Assembly (NCBI GenBank): GCA_032716605.1
Contig: CM064571.1
Span: 20,298,871-20,362,870, forward strand
Length of the DNA: 64,000 bases
Direction: 5' to 3'
From: Paralithodes platypus
Taxonomy: Eukaryota; Arthropoda; Malacostraca; Decapoda; Lithodidae
Position 1 is the stretch's first letter; each line of letters begins with the position of its first letter. Positions 35,894 through 48,656 of the stretch are shown here, one piece after another. Below the pieces are notes generated by a model. It saw nothing but the letters and a program-made list of their open reading frames with translations. It was not told the origin of the DNA and ran no database searches. The translations under genes were made by a program, and so were the position numbers.

Positions 35894-37316
35894 ATATACT
35901 ATAGTGATGCAATGTTAAGTCTTATTATGCTTATTACAAAAATACCTCTACGGGACTAGAATCCTGTGTCTTAAAACAAGCTCTGCGGTGTTACCAATTA
36001 AACCCCCTCCTTACAAGAATATCCCATCTACATTGGGCTAACACTAGAAGATTTTGTTTAGCTTGGGAATTACCTCTAGAAATACAACTGGTAGTAGTAA
36101 AAAAAATAGTTTAACCAGACCTATAGAAATATATCGGGTAAAAATTATCTCAACGTACCCTCCAACTTAATCATTTCACGCACGTGTGGACGCAGGGGTT
36201 GCCAATTAGCAATCAGAAATAGAGTTCTCTCAATCATATTATTACCTCTTCAAAATTAGTTTTCTGCCCACAGCTAACTCAAAGACAACTGCAGAGGTTG
36301 AAGTAAATAAACTAAAGTTTTCTAAACACCCCTGATGGTCACAAAGGCTTTTAAAGTACTGTATCCCAGAATAGGCTCAAATCGCATCCTGTGCGTGAAA
36401 GGGTTAAAAAGGTCCTTCCTAAACTGAATAAACTGGTCTAATGCTAACCGGAATAGAAGGCATGATGGAAGTGAAAGGGTTAATGTGGGTGGTACACTCT
36501 GGTGGACAGGTTGATGTGAGCCTGATATAATACCTCTGGCACAAAGTCATAACAAATAGTCACAAACATCTCACAGTATTCAAACACAGTCACCAGACAA
36601 CTCAACTTTTAAGCTTTTTTTCTTTGAATCTAATCTTCTCCATTAATTCTCCTTCTTTAGTTTTTCTTGATGCATATGTTTTCCTAACTCTCCCTTAAAG
36701 GGAGGAAGCCGTTTTAACACTTACACTGCGGGCATATTTCCGCTATCTTAGGGCTCATTCAGACACTCCTGAATGATTGAGCAAGTGTCTGAATAAAATT
36801 AAATGTATTCAGCCAAAAACTTGAAGAAAATAGCTTCAAATTGACACCAGAACGAGCTTCGTAGCGCGTAGGCTTCATCCGCAGCGCTACTATAGACATT
36901 CGCTAATACCGAGCGATTATCGCTAATTTCGCGCTACATCTGCTTTTGGCAGCGCTGTATGTCTAGCGAGAGTATGGCTCATACTCCTGTGCCTCGGCCG
37001 CCTAGCTGAAGAGAGGATGGGTGGCCTGCCGCGCTCCTGCTCACTCGCACTCGTCTCTAAAGGCTTTAAAAGCCTGAAAATTGCTATAAATTGCAATGGC
37101 GTTCCGGAACATCTCGTGCAGCCAATGGGTTAAAGGCGTGGCTAGGTGGGAGTACCAAGCCGACCCCGTAAGAAGAAGAAATAGACCATTTCAATCAGTA
37201 GCTCTCAACCCCGCCGCAGGATAACTAATTTGGTCAAATGTCCAATTAAAAAGTCATAGCAACAGGAGTGTTGTAGATTCGGGACTCACTCAGCAAAGAC
37301 GTATTTTTTCTGTGTT
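35351..37316. other. Intergenic, AT-rich with small repeat fragments
   Basis: Family A fragment 35668-35715, (TA)n then poly-A at 35826-35890, family D half at ~36358-36482, and an inverted-repeat-rich stretch at 36760-37080 (ATTCAGACACTC with GAGCAAGTGTCTGAAT; AGCGCTAC repeats). No gene recognised. Confidence 0.5.
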
Positions 37317-37390
37317 GGTGGTGTAATGGTCTAGGTGCTTATGTTCTGGGTGTGGTGTCCCGAGTTCGAATCCCGGGAGAACCATATGCT
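37317..37390 (+). mobile_element. tRNA-like SINE head
   Basis: GGTGTAATGGTCTAGG (A-box-like) and GAGTTCGAATCCCGG (B box) are present, but no acceptor stem can be formed; not a functional tRNA gene. Confidence 0.55.
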
Positions 37391-37721
37391 TTCATTAGTT
37401 TATTAAAGTACATTGGGGTTTATAATGGATGATTAATGCTAAGAACGGGGTGTTACTTACTTTTTTCCACCTGACGGTAAACTGAATCCCTTTGTAGCTG
37501 ATTTGTCGATAGTTACTGGAAAAATATAAAACTACTATATCTCTCTATCCTAAAAATACCAAGTTTTCATAATTGATACTATAATTCACCACAATATCTT
37601 TGTAATAGCTACTACTGTACAATAATCAGTGTTCCTCAGAGCTCTTCCAGTGTATACCACCTCCTCTACGTAGGGTACATAGTAGGCTACCCGTCTTGCA
37701 ACACAATCCCACCCCTACTCT

Positions 37722-38350
37722 GTGCAACTCTCCAACTCAAGAGTGAAACGATACTCCCAGTCTTTCTTCTATTCAACAGCTGAGCTCTGGAACTCTCTCC
37801 CTGAATCCATCTTTCCCTCATCCTATGACTTCTATCTATCTATTGCCGGACGCCTTACTCCCCTTACGAGGGTGGCCATACACAGAATGCCCCCAAGCGG
37901 ACCTATTCCCTGTGAGAGGGACAACCCGAGCCAGTTTAGTGAAGGACTTACAGGATTGACCACTCAATTTAGGATCGGTCCGACTCCGAGGCCCTCTGTG
38001 TATCTTGTTAGCACTATTTTTCTACAGTGGTGTTCGGCTAATCCATCCACTAACCTACCTTACCCTTAGGTAAGCAGTACAGATTTGAATCAGGTTTACT
38101 CCCCTAGACAGGTTGCCAACCAAGGCTGACGAGTCCCATCCACCCGAATTTGTATAAGGTTGTCTCCCCTAGATGAGTTGCCGACCAAGGCTAACGAGTC
38201 CCACCCACCTATGACTTAAATTGCTTCAAACTCTGTGTGTCCAGACATTTTAGCTCGAACATTCCTTGAGTTTGGCCCTGTCACTCTTTCAACTCTGGGG
38301 GAGGCAATCATCACAGGCAGTTTTGCCTTTTGTCTCTCTCATCCACAAAG
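37722..38350 (+). pseudogene. LINE 3' end interrupted by a SINE-like insertion
   Basis: TAELWNSLPESIFPSSYD (to 37830) continues at 38210 with [17 protein letters not shown]. The 37832-38209 insertion is flanked by CCTATGACT on both sides, starts TCTATCTATTGCCGGACGCC, and has an internal ~90-bp duplication (CCCCTAGA...GTTGCC.ACCAAGGCT). Confidence 0.78.
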
Positions 38351-38597
38351 AAAAAAAAATAGGAGAGGATATGGCAATTTACCGTCAACTGGAAAAAAAT
38401 GACTATTGTTTAGGTGATCTTGGTTGTCTTGGTACTGGTTGAGATCTACTGGTTGGAATGGTCTACTGGTCGAGTTGTCCGATGACCTTCAAACACACAG
38501 AGAACACATATTATACAGTCACACAAACACACAGAGAACACATGTATCACACACAGTCGCATAAACACATACAAGGTTCAGAATAAGCTATCACATT

Positions 38598-38810
38598 AAC
38601 CCTTTCCGGCAACATCCTTTTAATTATATTCTAGCTATATTTAAACAAATCTATTCAGTTAAAAAAGGCCCTCAAGCACGTTACCGGCTTCGAACTATCT
38701 CACTTGACCCTCTTTACTACCACAGATCCTTCTTAAACTGCTCAAAATAGTCTAAATATAGCTTGAATAGAATACTGTATAAATGAAGTCACCGGTACAG
38801 AAGGGGTTAA
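38598..38810. mobile_element. Family D MITE
   Basis: TTAACCCTTTCCGGCAACAT to CACCGGTACAGAAGGGGTTA. Confidence 0.82.
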
Positions 38811-38876
38811 ACATATCCCCTACTAATTCAAAACCATATACAGTAGGCTACTGTATATCATAAAACAGTATTAATT

Positions 38877-39089
38877 AACCTGTTCAGTACCGATGTCATC
38901 CTTTTAACATTATTCTGGCTACTATTAGATGTATGTATTCAGTTTGAAAAGGCCTCAAGCAATAAACAGGCTTCGAACTATCTCCCTTAACCCTTTTTAC
39001 TACCACAGATCCTTCTTAAACTGCATTAAATCGTTAAAAAATGCGTAGAATTAAATTTTAAAGACGTCACCGGTAAAGAAGGGGTTACC
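38877..39089. mobile_element. Family D MITE
   Basis: TTAACCTGTTCAGTACCGAT to CACCGGTAAAGAAGGGGTTA. Confidence 0.82.
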
Positions 39090-39700
39090 ACAAATACACG
39101 AACATATTCATTCTCAAACTCAAAGATACACGAGAATTTCTTAACGTAATAAAGCATCATAGACATAAATACACGAACATATTCATTCTCAAACTCACAA
39201 ATACACAAGAACTAATGATACTAATAAAACAGCATTAACACAAAAACACAAACATATTAATTCTCAAACTCAAAGATACACAAGAAATTCTAAGCATAAT
39301 TCCTTACATATTAATTGACTTTATTTCTGGCAGCTGATATACATACAGTACAGTATCTTCATTCTGGCAGCTGATATACATACAGTACAGTATCTTCATT
39401 CTGGCAGCTGATATACATACAGTACAGTATCTTCATTCTGGCAGCTGATATACATACAGTACAGTATCTTCATTCTGGCAGCTCATATACATACAGTACA
39501 GTATCTTCATTCTGGCAGCTCATATACATACAGTACAGTATCTTCATTCTGGCAGCTGATATACATACAGTACAGTATCTTCATTCTGGCAGCTCATATA
39601 CATACAGTACAGTATCTTCATTCTGGCAGCTCATATACATACAGTACAGTATCTTCATTCTGGCAGCTCATATACATACAGTACAGTATCTTCATTCTCA
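39089..39700. repeat. ~82-bp repeat x3, then 37-bp minisatellite x10
   Basis: 39089-39296: ACGAACATATTCATTCTCAA units. 39325-39691: TTCTGGCAGCTGATATACAT plus ACAGTACAGTATCTTCA, period 37 bp; TGAT/TCAT variants are interspersed. Confidence 0.93.
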
Positions 39701-39813
39701 GACTCGTATACAAACACACAATATATATTTAATACACCACCTCATACTTTAATAGGAAAACACTCAGGCTACATATTTCTAAATACAGTACCGGTATTTA
39801 GTTTTTAGGGGAA

Positions 39814-39985
39814 GTAGGGTTGTTGTTGTTGTTGTTGCTCTTCCCCAGGTTGTCTGGCCGAGCGGCCCCAAAGTCCCGAGCAAGGCCAAGGCCATAACCG
39901 AGTGCCCCCACAGAACCCTCCCTGCTTACCACTAATAAAGCCCAGATGACCGAAGCCACTCCAAGGTGGGGAGCTGAGGAACACA
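39814..39985 (-). mobile_element. (AAC)n-tailed SINE
   Basis: The minus strand runs GTGGCTTCGGTCATCTGGGC to GGCCAGACAACCTGGGG then (AAC)n. Copies: 46944-47150 (minus), 56385-56602, 57640-57858, 58240-58432. Confidence 0.8.
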
Positions 39986-40029
39986 TGCATTCTTAACTCA
40001 TAGATACACATGAAAGCTTTTAAATTTAA

Positions 40030-40400
40030 CACCTCATACTTGTACAGGATTACACTAGGTAATACATAAGCACATATTCATTCTTAACTCACATGATACA
40101 TAAGCACTCATTCATTCTTAACTCATCTAATACATAGCCACATACAGTACTCATTCTTAACTCATCTAATACATAACCACATACTCTTAACTCACCTGAC
40201 ACATAAGCACATATTCATTCTTAACTCATCAAGTACATAAGCACTCATTCACTCTTAACTCATCTAATACATAAGCAAATATTCATTCTTAACTCATCTA
40301 ATACATAGCCACATACTCAATCTTAACTCATCTAATACATACCGGTAAACACATTCATTCTAAAAATATCTGATACACATTCATTCTTAACACACCTAAT
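40030..40400. repeat. Irregular ~35-bp repeat
   Basis: TTCATTCTTAACTCATCTAA with TACATAAGCACATA, about nine imperfect copies. Confidence 0.85.
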
Positions 40401-40578
40401 ACATAAGCACATATTTTTAACTCGTAGATACATAAAAACTCTAAATATAACCCTTGACAAATATGCCGGTACACACTCTGGCATACCCAATGAAAGCACA
40501 AAAATAAAATTCGTACATAGTCTCTGTTCAACACGGATAATCTTAAAGCTAGCACATTTAAATCATAAGGCAACTTTC

Positions 40579-40796
40579 GCTTAACCCGTCGAGTACCAGG
40601 GACGTCCTATTCCTCATATTCTGGCAACTATTAGACTATTTTATTCAGCTTAGGAAGGATCTCTAGCAATAATAAGGCTTCAAACCATCTCACCTAACCC
40701 TTTTAACTACCACAGATCCTTCCTAAGCTGCATAATATCGTCTTAAATATAGCCAGAATACAATATAACACACGTCGCTGGTACTCAAAGGGTTAA
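40579..40796. mobile_element. Family D MITE
   Basis: TTAACCCGTCGAGTACCAGG to GCTGGTACTCAAAGGGTTAA; its right end shares TTAA with the next element. Confidence 0.84.
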
Positions 40797-41175
40797 GGGG
40801 AGGAAGGGTATATTTATTGGTCTATTTAATATATTTTTTATTTTTATTTTTAGTTTACTCCATAGACCTCCATCAAGCTAAAAAAAAAAAAAAAAAAATC
40901 CCCAAAATCCCCCTTCGAGATAAATTTGTAAATTTTTCAGTAGGAAAATGTCTCCCAGCCAAAGGCCGGTTCCCCCTAAATTACAGGCTAGCTATCGCTC
41001 GCCAGGAAAAAACAACACCTAAATGGAACGAAACGTCTTAACATAGACAAAGAAATGGGGCAAAAGGTCTTCATATCGCCAAACTAACGGGGCAAATGTT
41101 TTAAAATCTGAAAACTAATGAGGCTAAACACGAGGGAGAAGGTGGGTCCAGAAAGAAAAAAAATACCTGCCCTCC
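40793..41175 (+). mobile_element. Family A MITE
   Basis: TTAAGGGGAGGAAGGG start; right end eroded (CTGCCCTCC). Confidence 0.8.
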
Positions 41176-41188
41176 ACTCCCAGACTTC

Positions 41189-42147
41189 AGAGGGTATCAC
41201 ACAAGGGTTTTCGTCGGCAATTTTGAAGGGCCAAAAAATTCCCGGCAATTTTCAAGGGCCAAATATTTCCTGGCAATTTTCAAGGGCCAAAAATTTCCTG
41301 GCAACATTTCTGGGATCTATTTTGCTTCATCGTTATTTCCACATACCAGTAGTGATTTTGATGAGTTCTTTTGTCTTTATATTGTGCGTTCCTATTTTGG
41401 TTTGTTTGTTTTGCTAGTTTTACATTTTAATTGCTAAATCGTCCATACATTTTTTCCACAGAGATTTTGATAAGTTCTTTGGTCTTTACCTTGTGCGGTT
41501 CCGGTTTTGGTTTGTTTGTTTGTTTTGCAAGTTTTACATTTTAATCTTATGCATTGATATCAGACTCTAAGCTGAGGGTTGGTGGTATAGGTACAGCTAC
41601 TGACAAATGTTTGTGACCTCGTGCTATTTACTTTATACTGTACAGTACATCCATTTAGACTGATGTTCAGATCAAATCAGCTAATATGTACTCATAATAT
41701 GTACTGTATTAAATAATATATAGCCGATTTGATCTGAATATCAATCTATGTACTGTATGTATATACTCAGGCACATACCCCATAGCTTGGGGTGGCCAAC
41801 TCGAGACAGCCCAAACAGAAACAACAAAATTATATTCACACACATCTAGGTTGCCCAGGAAAAGGCCCAGAGAATAAGGACCATTATGGGGTCCCCAGAA
41901 AGATTCCCAGGTTCCAGGACTCCCAGAGAGGTTCCGGTCACAGCAGGCACACATGCAGCGGAACGACTATTATCTAGCCCAACTGGCGTCCGAAAAGTCT
42001 AAAAAAATTGCCAGAATAAAGTTGTGGTTCAAAATAGTCTCAAAATGTTGCCAGAATAAAGTTGCCGATCAAAATGTAAAAAAGCCGGCAGGGAAAAACT
42101 TTGGATCAAAAGCTGCCGGAAAAAGCGCTTGTGTGATACCGGCTTAT
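41189..42147. mobile_element. ~960-bp composite with TATCACACAAG inverted ends
   Basis: GGGTATCACACAAGGGTTTT and GCGCTTGTGTGATACCGGC are inverted. Inside: a 30-bp repeat AAGGGCCAAAAATTTCC x3 (41225-41305), two copies of a ~120-bp segment ending GCAAGTTTTACATTTTAAT, and a SINE piece near 41765-41950. Confidence 0.65.
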
Positions 42148-42299
42148 ACTCGGCATAGACACAAGACACATACGACGGGTCTCGGGAGGAATTATATATA
42201 CACACTGTACACCTTGTACAGAGAAACACTAATATGCTACACTACAATGGAATATCAGAAATCAGAAATGGGAGAGTTCTGGTTGATGTTTTGGAAATG

Positions 42300-42505
42300 T
42301 TGTACGGTCGCGCTAATAAGTCATGTCCCAGTTATCATTACGTTTGGTTTGCTCTGTGCTGTATTAATGTCTGCCAGATGTTGAATAGGGTGGGTAAGTA
42401 TAGGAACATGTTTGTATATTTCACTCGATATGAAGAAATGAAGCTTATTGCTGATACCAATTATAGATCAAAACATACTTGGTGCCGAGACATCACTTAT
42501 TAGCG
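42300..42505. repeat. Interspersed repeat, sister of 30945-31140
   Basis: Shared from CTAATAAGTCATGTC to GCCGAGACATCACTTATTA. The 89-residue frame across it is not retained in the sister copy. Confidence 0.65.
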
Positions 42506-42687
42506 CGACTCTATCTACTCTACTCTCCGATACAGAAAGGGTTAATATACTTTACTTTTTAACATAAAATTATGCATGCTCGAGGTATATGCTCATTATA
42601 ACTTTCATTAGAACCCAGGGGGTGATATTTTTGGGGGGTACATCTTGAACGAACAATTATGGTTGGAAGACCTCAAAATGGCCCATC

Positions 42688-42901
42688 ATATTAGCCCTAT
42701 CAAGATCCAATACAAATTTCTTTTTAGTTTTCTGGCTACAATTAGACGTTTTTCATTCAGATTAGAAAAGGTATATGGAATTCAGAGTAAAATTAAAGTC
42801 TTTACTCTATAATTCCCACAGATCCTTCATAAGCAGTCTGAAATAGTATAATAATATCCAGAATATACTGTCAAAATGCGTCAAAATCTTGAGAGGCTTA
42901 A
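42688..42901. mobile_element. Family D MITE
   Basis: Internal arms TTAGACGTTTTTCATTCAGA and the diverged inverse near 42840; ends eroded. Confidence 0.65.
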
Positions 42902-43070
42902 TATATATAGAAAAAACTATGGCGAAGAAACGCCAATTTACAAAACCTGACCGTAAGCTATTATGGAAAGTAGATTTCTGATATCTGATATTGGACTTGT
43001 TAGGAATCTAGTTCAAGACTAATGCTGTAACAGCGGTAATGAGAATCAGCTTCACACGTCACACACTCTC

Positions 43071-43450
43071 TTAAGGGAGCCCACCTCGCTTTTTTTCTCT
43101 CCTTTTCTCTGTTTCTCTGGCTTGTATCCATTCGGCCCCATTCAGCCTACTGTTTTAAGACGTTTATCCCCATCCAGGTGTCAATATTTTCTTGGCGAGC
43201 GGTAGCGAGCCACCATATATATATTTTTGTTTTGACAGCAAGCTAAATTTGTACATTTTTCGATAGAAAAATTTCTCCGGCGAAGCCGGATTTTTCCATA
43301 CAATGCTGGCTCGCTATCGCTTGCCAGGAAGAAATCGACACCTGGATGGGGATAAACATCTTACAACAGTTGGCTGAATGGGGCCGAATGGATAGTCAGA
43401 GAAAGAGAGAAAAGGAGAGAAAGATAAAATAAGCAGGTGACCCCCCTTAA
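43071..43450. mobile_element. Family B palindromic TTAA element, best copy
   Basis: TTAAGGGAGCCCACC to GGTGACCCCCCTTAA; nearly complete palindrome centred near the CTCCGGCGAAGCCGG hairpin. Confidence 0.87.
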
Positions 43451-43539
43451 GACATGGCAATCTATCCCCCACCTTCCTTAAAGCACTCGGTCTGTCCTTC
43501 CATGATATGTTGTTCTGCCAACCATTAATAAATGCAATC

Positions 43540-43745
43540 TACACGAGCGCATTTTCCAGCAATTTTCGATAAGCAAGTTTTTTCTCGTACTATTCTGAGT
43601 GTCTTTTGCATTGGAATCGAAAACTAGATCGAAGGTAGATTATGTTAGGCAGTTTAATTCTCGCGGAACATATATTTTCAAGCTGCCAGACAACAATTGC
43701 TCGTAAAAATTGACGGAAAATCGCTCGTGTGACACTGGCTTAACT
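43540..43745. mobile_element. Palindromic MITE (AGTGTCACACG family)
   Basis: Right end AAAATCGCTCGTGTGACACT is well kept; left end eroded. Confidence 0.7.
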
Positions 43746-43791
43746 CTTCACTTTACACATCTTGAATGAAACGTTGGCCACATGTTGTATA

Positions 43792-43980
43792 GTCCGTTCA
43801 TTCTAGGTTGGGCAGAAATCGTAACCCCTAACCTCTCAAAAAAGGAGTAGAGTAATCGAGATCATATTTCTACCAAATAGGAAGACTTGGCTAGGGAATA
43901 TGTGTATAAATTAACAGCTCATTTGCTCTAGCCCTTTTTGAGTTAGAGGTTATGATTTCTGCCCAACCTTGAATGAACGG
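43792..43980. mobile_element. Family C palindromic MITE
   Basis: GTCCGTTCATTCTAGGTTGG to CCAACCTTGAATGAACGG between TA dinucleotides. Confidence 0.86.
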
Positions 43981-44700
43981 TAACGAATCATAACTATGTA
44001 CAGTATACATACTTCTTTTTGGTAATAACACAGTAGACAGTATCATCATTGATATGAAAACCATTGAAACAAAAATATACTTTTAATATTTCTAATTATA
44101 AGCTACCAGTGATTACAATGCAAATTGCTTTCTTCTGAAAAATGCAATCTTCATGATCATAGTCAATCCTTTTTTAAAATTGCATTAAGGCAAAACGGTT
44201 ATTCAACTGGACTATCTTGAAACAAAAATTTGGTATATCTTTAGCTTTATATCACACTGGACAGTTGGAGTCCTGACACCAAAACAGGAGCACCAATAAA
44301 ATATCCTGGTTAATATATTCTATTTGCCTCTACAGTATATCTTGGCCTATACAATACAAGCACTTCACTCCTCTATATTTTATGGTTAACTTCAACATGT
44401 AGAAATGGTAGGGATTTTAGATAGCCGTGACAGGGCCAGGCAATATTTGGGATCTTCAAGGTGTCCAGTTTCTAGCCATCATACACACGATTCACACAAA
44501 ATGTCGGACAATGTGACGTAAATAAACATGACTATTGGTAACATTGGCTATCTCTTCTACCTCTTAGTGACAGGCCTAATAAAAACGTCTTGATCTACGA
44601 GATGAGTATGTATTAAGATAATAGGATATAAATTCATGCTTCCTGTCACATCCTAGAAATATACAAGTCTCCCTCACTATCCGATGCCCCGATTTACGAT
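43981..44700. other. Intergenic, nothing recognised
   Basis: AT-rich DNA without partner repeats seen in the window. Confidence 0.45.
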
Positions 44701-44703
44701 ATT

Positions 44704-45215
44704 GTTATGGGTTATTAGGTGTATGGGTTTGTGTTGTTATGGGTTATTAGGTGTATGGGTTTGTGTTGTTATGGGTTATTAGGTGTATGGGTTTGTGTTG
44801 TTATGGGTTATTAGGTGTATGGGTTTGTGTTGTTATGGGTTATTAGGTGTATGGGTTTGTATTGTTATGGGTTATTAGGTGTATGGGTTTGTGTTGTTAT
44901 GGGTTATTAGGTGTATGGGTTTGTGTTGTTATGGGTTATTAGGTGTATGGGTTTGTGTTGTTATGGGTTTGTGTTGTTATGGGTTTGTGTTGTTATGGGT
45001 TATTAGGTGTATGGGTTTGTATTGTTATGGGTTATTAGGTGTATGGGTTTGTGTTGTTATGGGTTATTAGGTGTATGGGTTTGTGTTGTTATGGGTTATT
45101 AGGTGTATGGGTTTGTGTTGTTATGGGTTATTAGGTGTATGGGTTTGTGTTGTTATGGGTTATTAGGTGTATGGGTTTGTGTTGTTATGGGTTATTAGGT
45201 GTATGGGTTTGTGTT
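44704..45215. repeat. 32-bp minisatellite, ~16 copies
   Basis: Unit GTTATGGGTTATTAGGTGTA plus TGGGTTTGTGTT; three consecutive short 16-bp units (GTTATGGGTTTGTGTT) at ~44957-44996. Confidence 0.96.
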
Positions 45216-45470
45216 TTAGCTGGTCCATGAATGCATCCCTATTTACCCCATTAATTTTAGGGTTTGTTATATGATTTGTCTATTTAAGATCGGGTTTTCA
45301 GGAACGTAACCCAATCGTAAATCGAGGAAGACCTGTATAAGGTTGGTGGTCAACTGAGCCAGCGAGGAGTATTACAACTACAAGGGTGTTGTTAAGATTG
45401 TATCACAGAACTTTGCCTCTATAATTTGGCGACACTATAAAGGTTAGAACCATTCATTCAGGGTGGTAAA

Positions 45471-45674
45471 GTCCGTTCATTCTAGGTTGGGCAGAAATCG
45501 TAACCTCTAACCTCTTTAGCTCAAAAAGGACAAGAGCAAATGAGCTGTCAATTTATACACATATTCCCTAGCCAAGTCTTCCTGTTCTGTAGAAAAAATT
45601 AGTTCGATTACTCGTCCTTTTTGAGTTACTGAGGTTGGAGGTTACGATTTCTGCCCAATCTAGAATGAACGGAC
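45471..45674. mobile_element. Family C palindromic MITE
   Basis: GTCCGTTCATTCTAGGTTGG to CCAATCTAGAATGAACGGAC. Confidence 0.87.
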
Positions 45675-46051
45675 TTTGGTTTCTCAGTGCTTGTGATGGT
45701 AAGATGACAATAAAACTACAGTATATACTTATATGACTCCTATGCTGTACCGAGAGGCAATGAAAACGTGTTATATATACTATATACATAGGACACATGC
45801 TAAGGGGAACCTGAAAGTCTAACATGACGTATGGTAAGTATAAGCTCCGTGGTGTGACTTCAATATGATTTGTGATTACTGTATATGAAAACAAGAAACA
45901 ATCAGGACTATTACCCTTAGTACCCTATTCCTCTGGTACTTTATCTTCTTTCTTACCTTTTACATATATAACCGCCTTTTTGCTATCCCATAAGTAGAAG
46001 TTGAGATTTTGATACAAACTACTGTACGGTGATATATAGAGGGAAGTGTGG

Positions 46052-46560
46052 TGGAGTGGTCTTGCCACTGGACTGGTAATCCAATGGTCCCGGGTTCGAA
46101 TCCCCGATGTATCAATGGGAAGATAATATTGGGATAGAATTTGTGCTATACCTAGTATCAGTGCATTACCACAAAGCCTATCGAAACGCCAAAAAATACA
46201 CTCTATGTTCCTTGATTAAATAGCACTGTAAGAATATTCCCATACTAAAAATATGCTACAGGGGGGCAATGCCTAGTGAGTTAATTGCTCAATAGGTGGC
46301 GTTCTGAGTGAGGGTCCAAGTCTAGGGGATGAGATAGTGAAGCACGAAGGCGAGGCAGCTCCAGAGATGGGGCTGCTTCGAGCTGTGAGTGGGCAACCAA
46401 GCACCGTGCATCTTGCAAAGGCAAGATGCCAAGACTGGTTGCAGCTCTAAGTGCTTCATGTCTCACTCCCTAGACTAGAACGAGACCTCACGGGCTTCAC
46501 CGTTCAATGTACATGCTCTCAGCCTATGCCCAAGTGGGGGAGTAAGTTTGAATATAGAAA
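46052..46560 (+). mobile_element. tRNA-derived SINE, full length
   Basis: Head TGGTGGAGTGGTCTTGCCAC (A box) and CCCGGGTTCGAATCCCC (B box), then a ~400-bp body. A minus copy is at 5053-5612. Confidence 0.83.
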
Positions 46561-46857
46561 ATAAAATAAAATTCTGAGCATCCACTTTTCAAACCTTAAT
46601 GGCAGTCAGATGACTAAAACACTCACTATAATCTGCTTTTTCCAGCTAACGGTAAATTGCCATGTTGTCATCTTGATTACTCACCTATTACAAAGATTAT
46701 AATGCCAAATATATTGCTAATTATGAAAACATGGCATTAAATATGGTAGATACATTGCAGCTTTTTATTATTCCATTACTTATCGAGAAATTAGCTGCTA
46801 AGCGATGAAACTAACCGTCCGCAGGAAACAGACAGACTTTAACTGGTGTTTCTTCAT

Positions 46858-47445
46858 CGATTGACTACTTGTGAGTTTCAGGCTATAAGGAAGTTGGAGC
46901 CAAAAACATTAATAGTTAGCAGAAATACAGACGTTATGCGAGTTTGTTGTTGTTGATCCCCAGGCTGTCTGGTTGAGCAGCCCCAAGGTCCCGAGCAAGG
47001 CCAAGGCCATAACCGGGCGCCCCCACAAAACCCTCCCAGCTTTACCACTTAAGAAAGCCCAGGTGACCGAAGCCGCTCCCAGGCGAGGGGCTGAAGAGAG
47101 TGCGGAAACGCCCGGGACACCGAAGCCCCTCCCAGGGCCCTGTTCCCCTTGACTTATGAATAGAATGAGAGTTTGTGATATAGAAACATTGCTTAGTGTG
47201 CGGAATTTCGGTGTGAGTATCCTAGGTTCGAGTCCTTGGAGTAAGACATGTATTCATTACTTTCATTGATTTCACTAGTTAGGTTTATTTGTAAATTAAT
47301 TGGTGGGTTGGTGAAAACACATATGAATATATACGGTATATATATGATACAATACCTGTACAGCCATATTTTCACCGGTAATTTTGTTAAATAAGGATGT
47401 CTAAGACCCCAACTTCCTTATAGCCGGAAACTCGCAAGTGGTCTA
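46858..47445. mobile_element. Family E MITE with two nested SINEs
   Basis: Ends GACTACTTGTGAGTTTCAGG and GAAACTCGCAAGTGGTC with AAGGAAGTTGG/CCAACTTCCTT. Inside: an (AAC)n SINE on the minus strand (46944-47150) and a tRNA-SINE (~47193-47345). Confidence 0.75.
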
Positions 47446-47747
47446 TTCTGAAGCAGGGGGTAAACTGACTGAAACAACCAAACAAAAACTCAGACCATAC
47501 AATTTCTTATGTCATAATCCTACAGTAATAATTTGAACACTAGTTTCTTTTTCCAAACTTTTATCATTTCTTTCTTCTAGCCTATATTTTTTTTTTTTTT
47601 TTTTTTTTACATATCTGAATATTCTTATCCATGCCTGTATCACATCGGGGGGAGGAAATTATCAGCTTACTAAAATATAAATCCTTATAAACCTCCGCCC
47701 TCCACTCCACTTATTAGGCTATACAAACTATAAAACTAGGTAGCACC

Positions 47748-47950
47748 AACGAACTTGACAATAATCTTGATCCCTGACTTCTCTGTAACTCAAAAGGGCA
47801 TAGAGCAAACTGGCTGTAAAAATATCCACACCTATTTCCTGGTGGACTCTTCCCAAATCATAAAAACGTCAGCCCGATTGCTTTAATTTGTTTCGAGTTA
47901 TAAGAAGTTAAGGGGTCAAGATCATTGTCAAGTTTGCTGGCGCTACCTAT
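47748..47950. mobile_element. Palindromic MITE related to family C
   Basis: GTAGCACCAACGAACTTGAC faces GTCAAGTTTGCTGGCGCTAC; core TGTAACTCAAAAGGGC. Confidence 0.8.
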
Positions 47951-47989
47951 ACCAGTATTTCTAGGTGAGGAAGTTAGGACCCGGCTTAG

Positions 47990-48200
47990 ACCCCTTCATC
48001 ACCATGACGCCTTTTTACCTTTCGTTCTGGCTAAAATTAGATGATTTTATGCAGTTTAAGAAGGACCTATGTTATCAAGAGGGTTTATTGAGATCGTATT
48101 TACCCATTTGAGTCGTAGAGGTAGATTATAAACTAAATTAAATTGTCTAATGGTAACCAGAATAGGATGAAAATTATGTAATGGTGGTGAAGGAGTAAAG
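47990..48200. mobile_element. Family D MITE
   Basis: CCCCTTCATCACCATGACGC to GGTAACCAGAATAGGATG and GGTGGTGAAGGAG; shows the unexpanded ends of the element at 490-2180. Confidence 0.8.
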
Positions 48201-48474
48201 CTTCTTATATATTATAGTGATATTTCATTGACTGCGCATCGAGATAAAAAGTTAAGCTGAAAAAATAATATATAAACAAGAATATTACAAGTGATAAAAA
48301 CAAAAATTGAGCAGGATACCAAATAATATAGAAATAAAGGTACTTAGCGATTCTGGCCTAAATAAATGGCAAGCTAACAAAAATGCTAAAAAACACTAAG
48401 GGTTAAAATAAATGGGGGGTTACAAGCAGAAATATTAGAATAAAACATAAAAGCAAATTTGGCAAGGATCTGAC

Positions 48475-48656
48475 TAAACCCTTTGAAGATTTTGACGCAT
48501 TTTTACTGTATTCTGGCTAACATTGGAAGATTTTATTCAATTTAGGAAAGATCTGGGAATTATCAAAGACTATCTCAATTAACCCTCCGACTTCCACACG
48601 CCCTTCCTAATCTGAAAAGCTAAAAGAAATGCGTATCGAATCTTCTCAGGGTTAAA
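48475..48656. mobile_element. Family D MITE
   Basis: TAAACCCTTTGAAGATTTTG to AATCTTCTCAGGGTTAA. Confidence 0.75.

Noticed and set aside
39325..39691. CRISPR-like array of 37-bp direct repeats
   Set aside because: Repeats are contiguous with no unique spacers and the DNA is eukaryotic; same for 44704-45215 and 54226-54540.
42234..42503. 89-residue open frame
   Set aside because: Lies in an interspersed repeat whose sister at 30945-31140 does not keep the frame; no recognised domain.
46054..46120. tRNA gene candidates (also 37317, 49424, 63060-63125 minus)
   Set aside because: A and B boxes are present but acceptor stems do not pair, and each continues into a SINE body.
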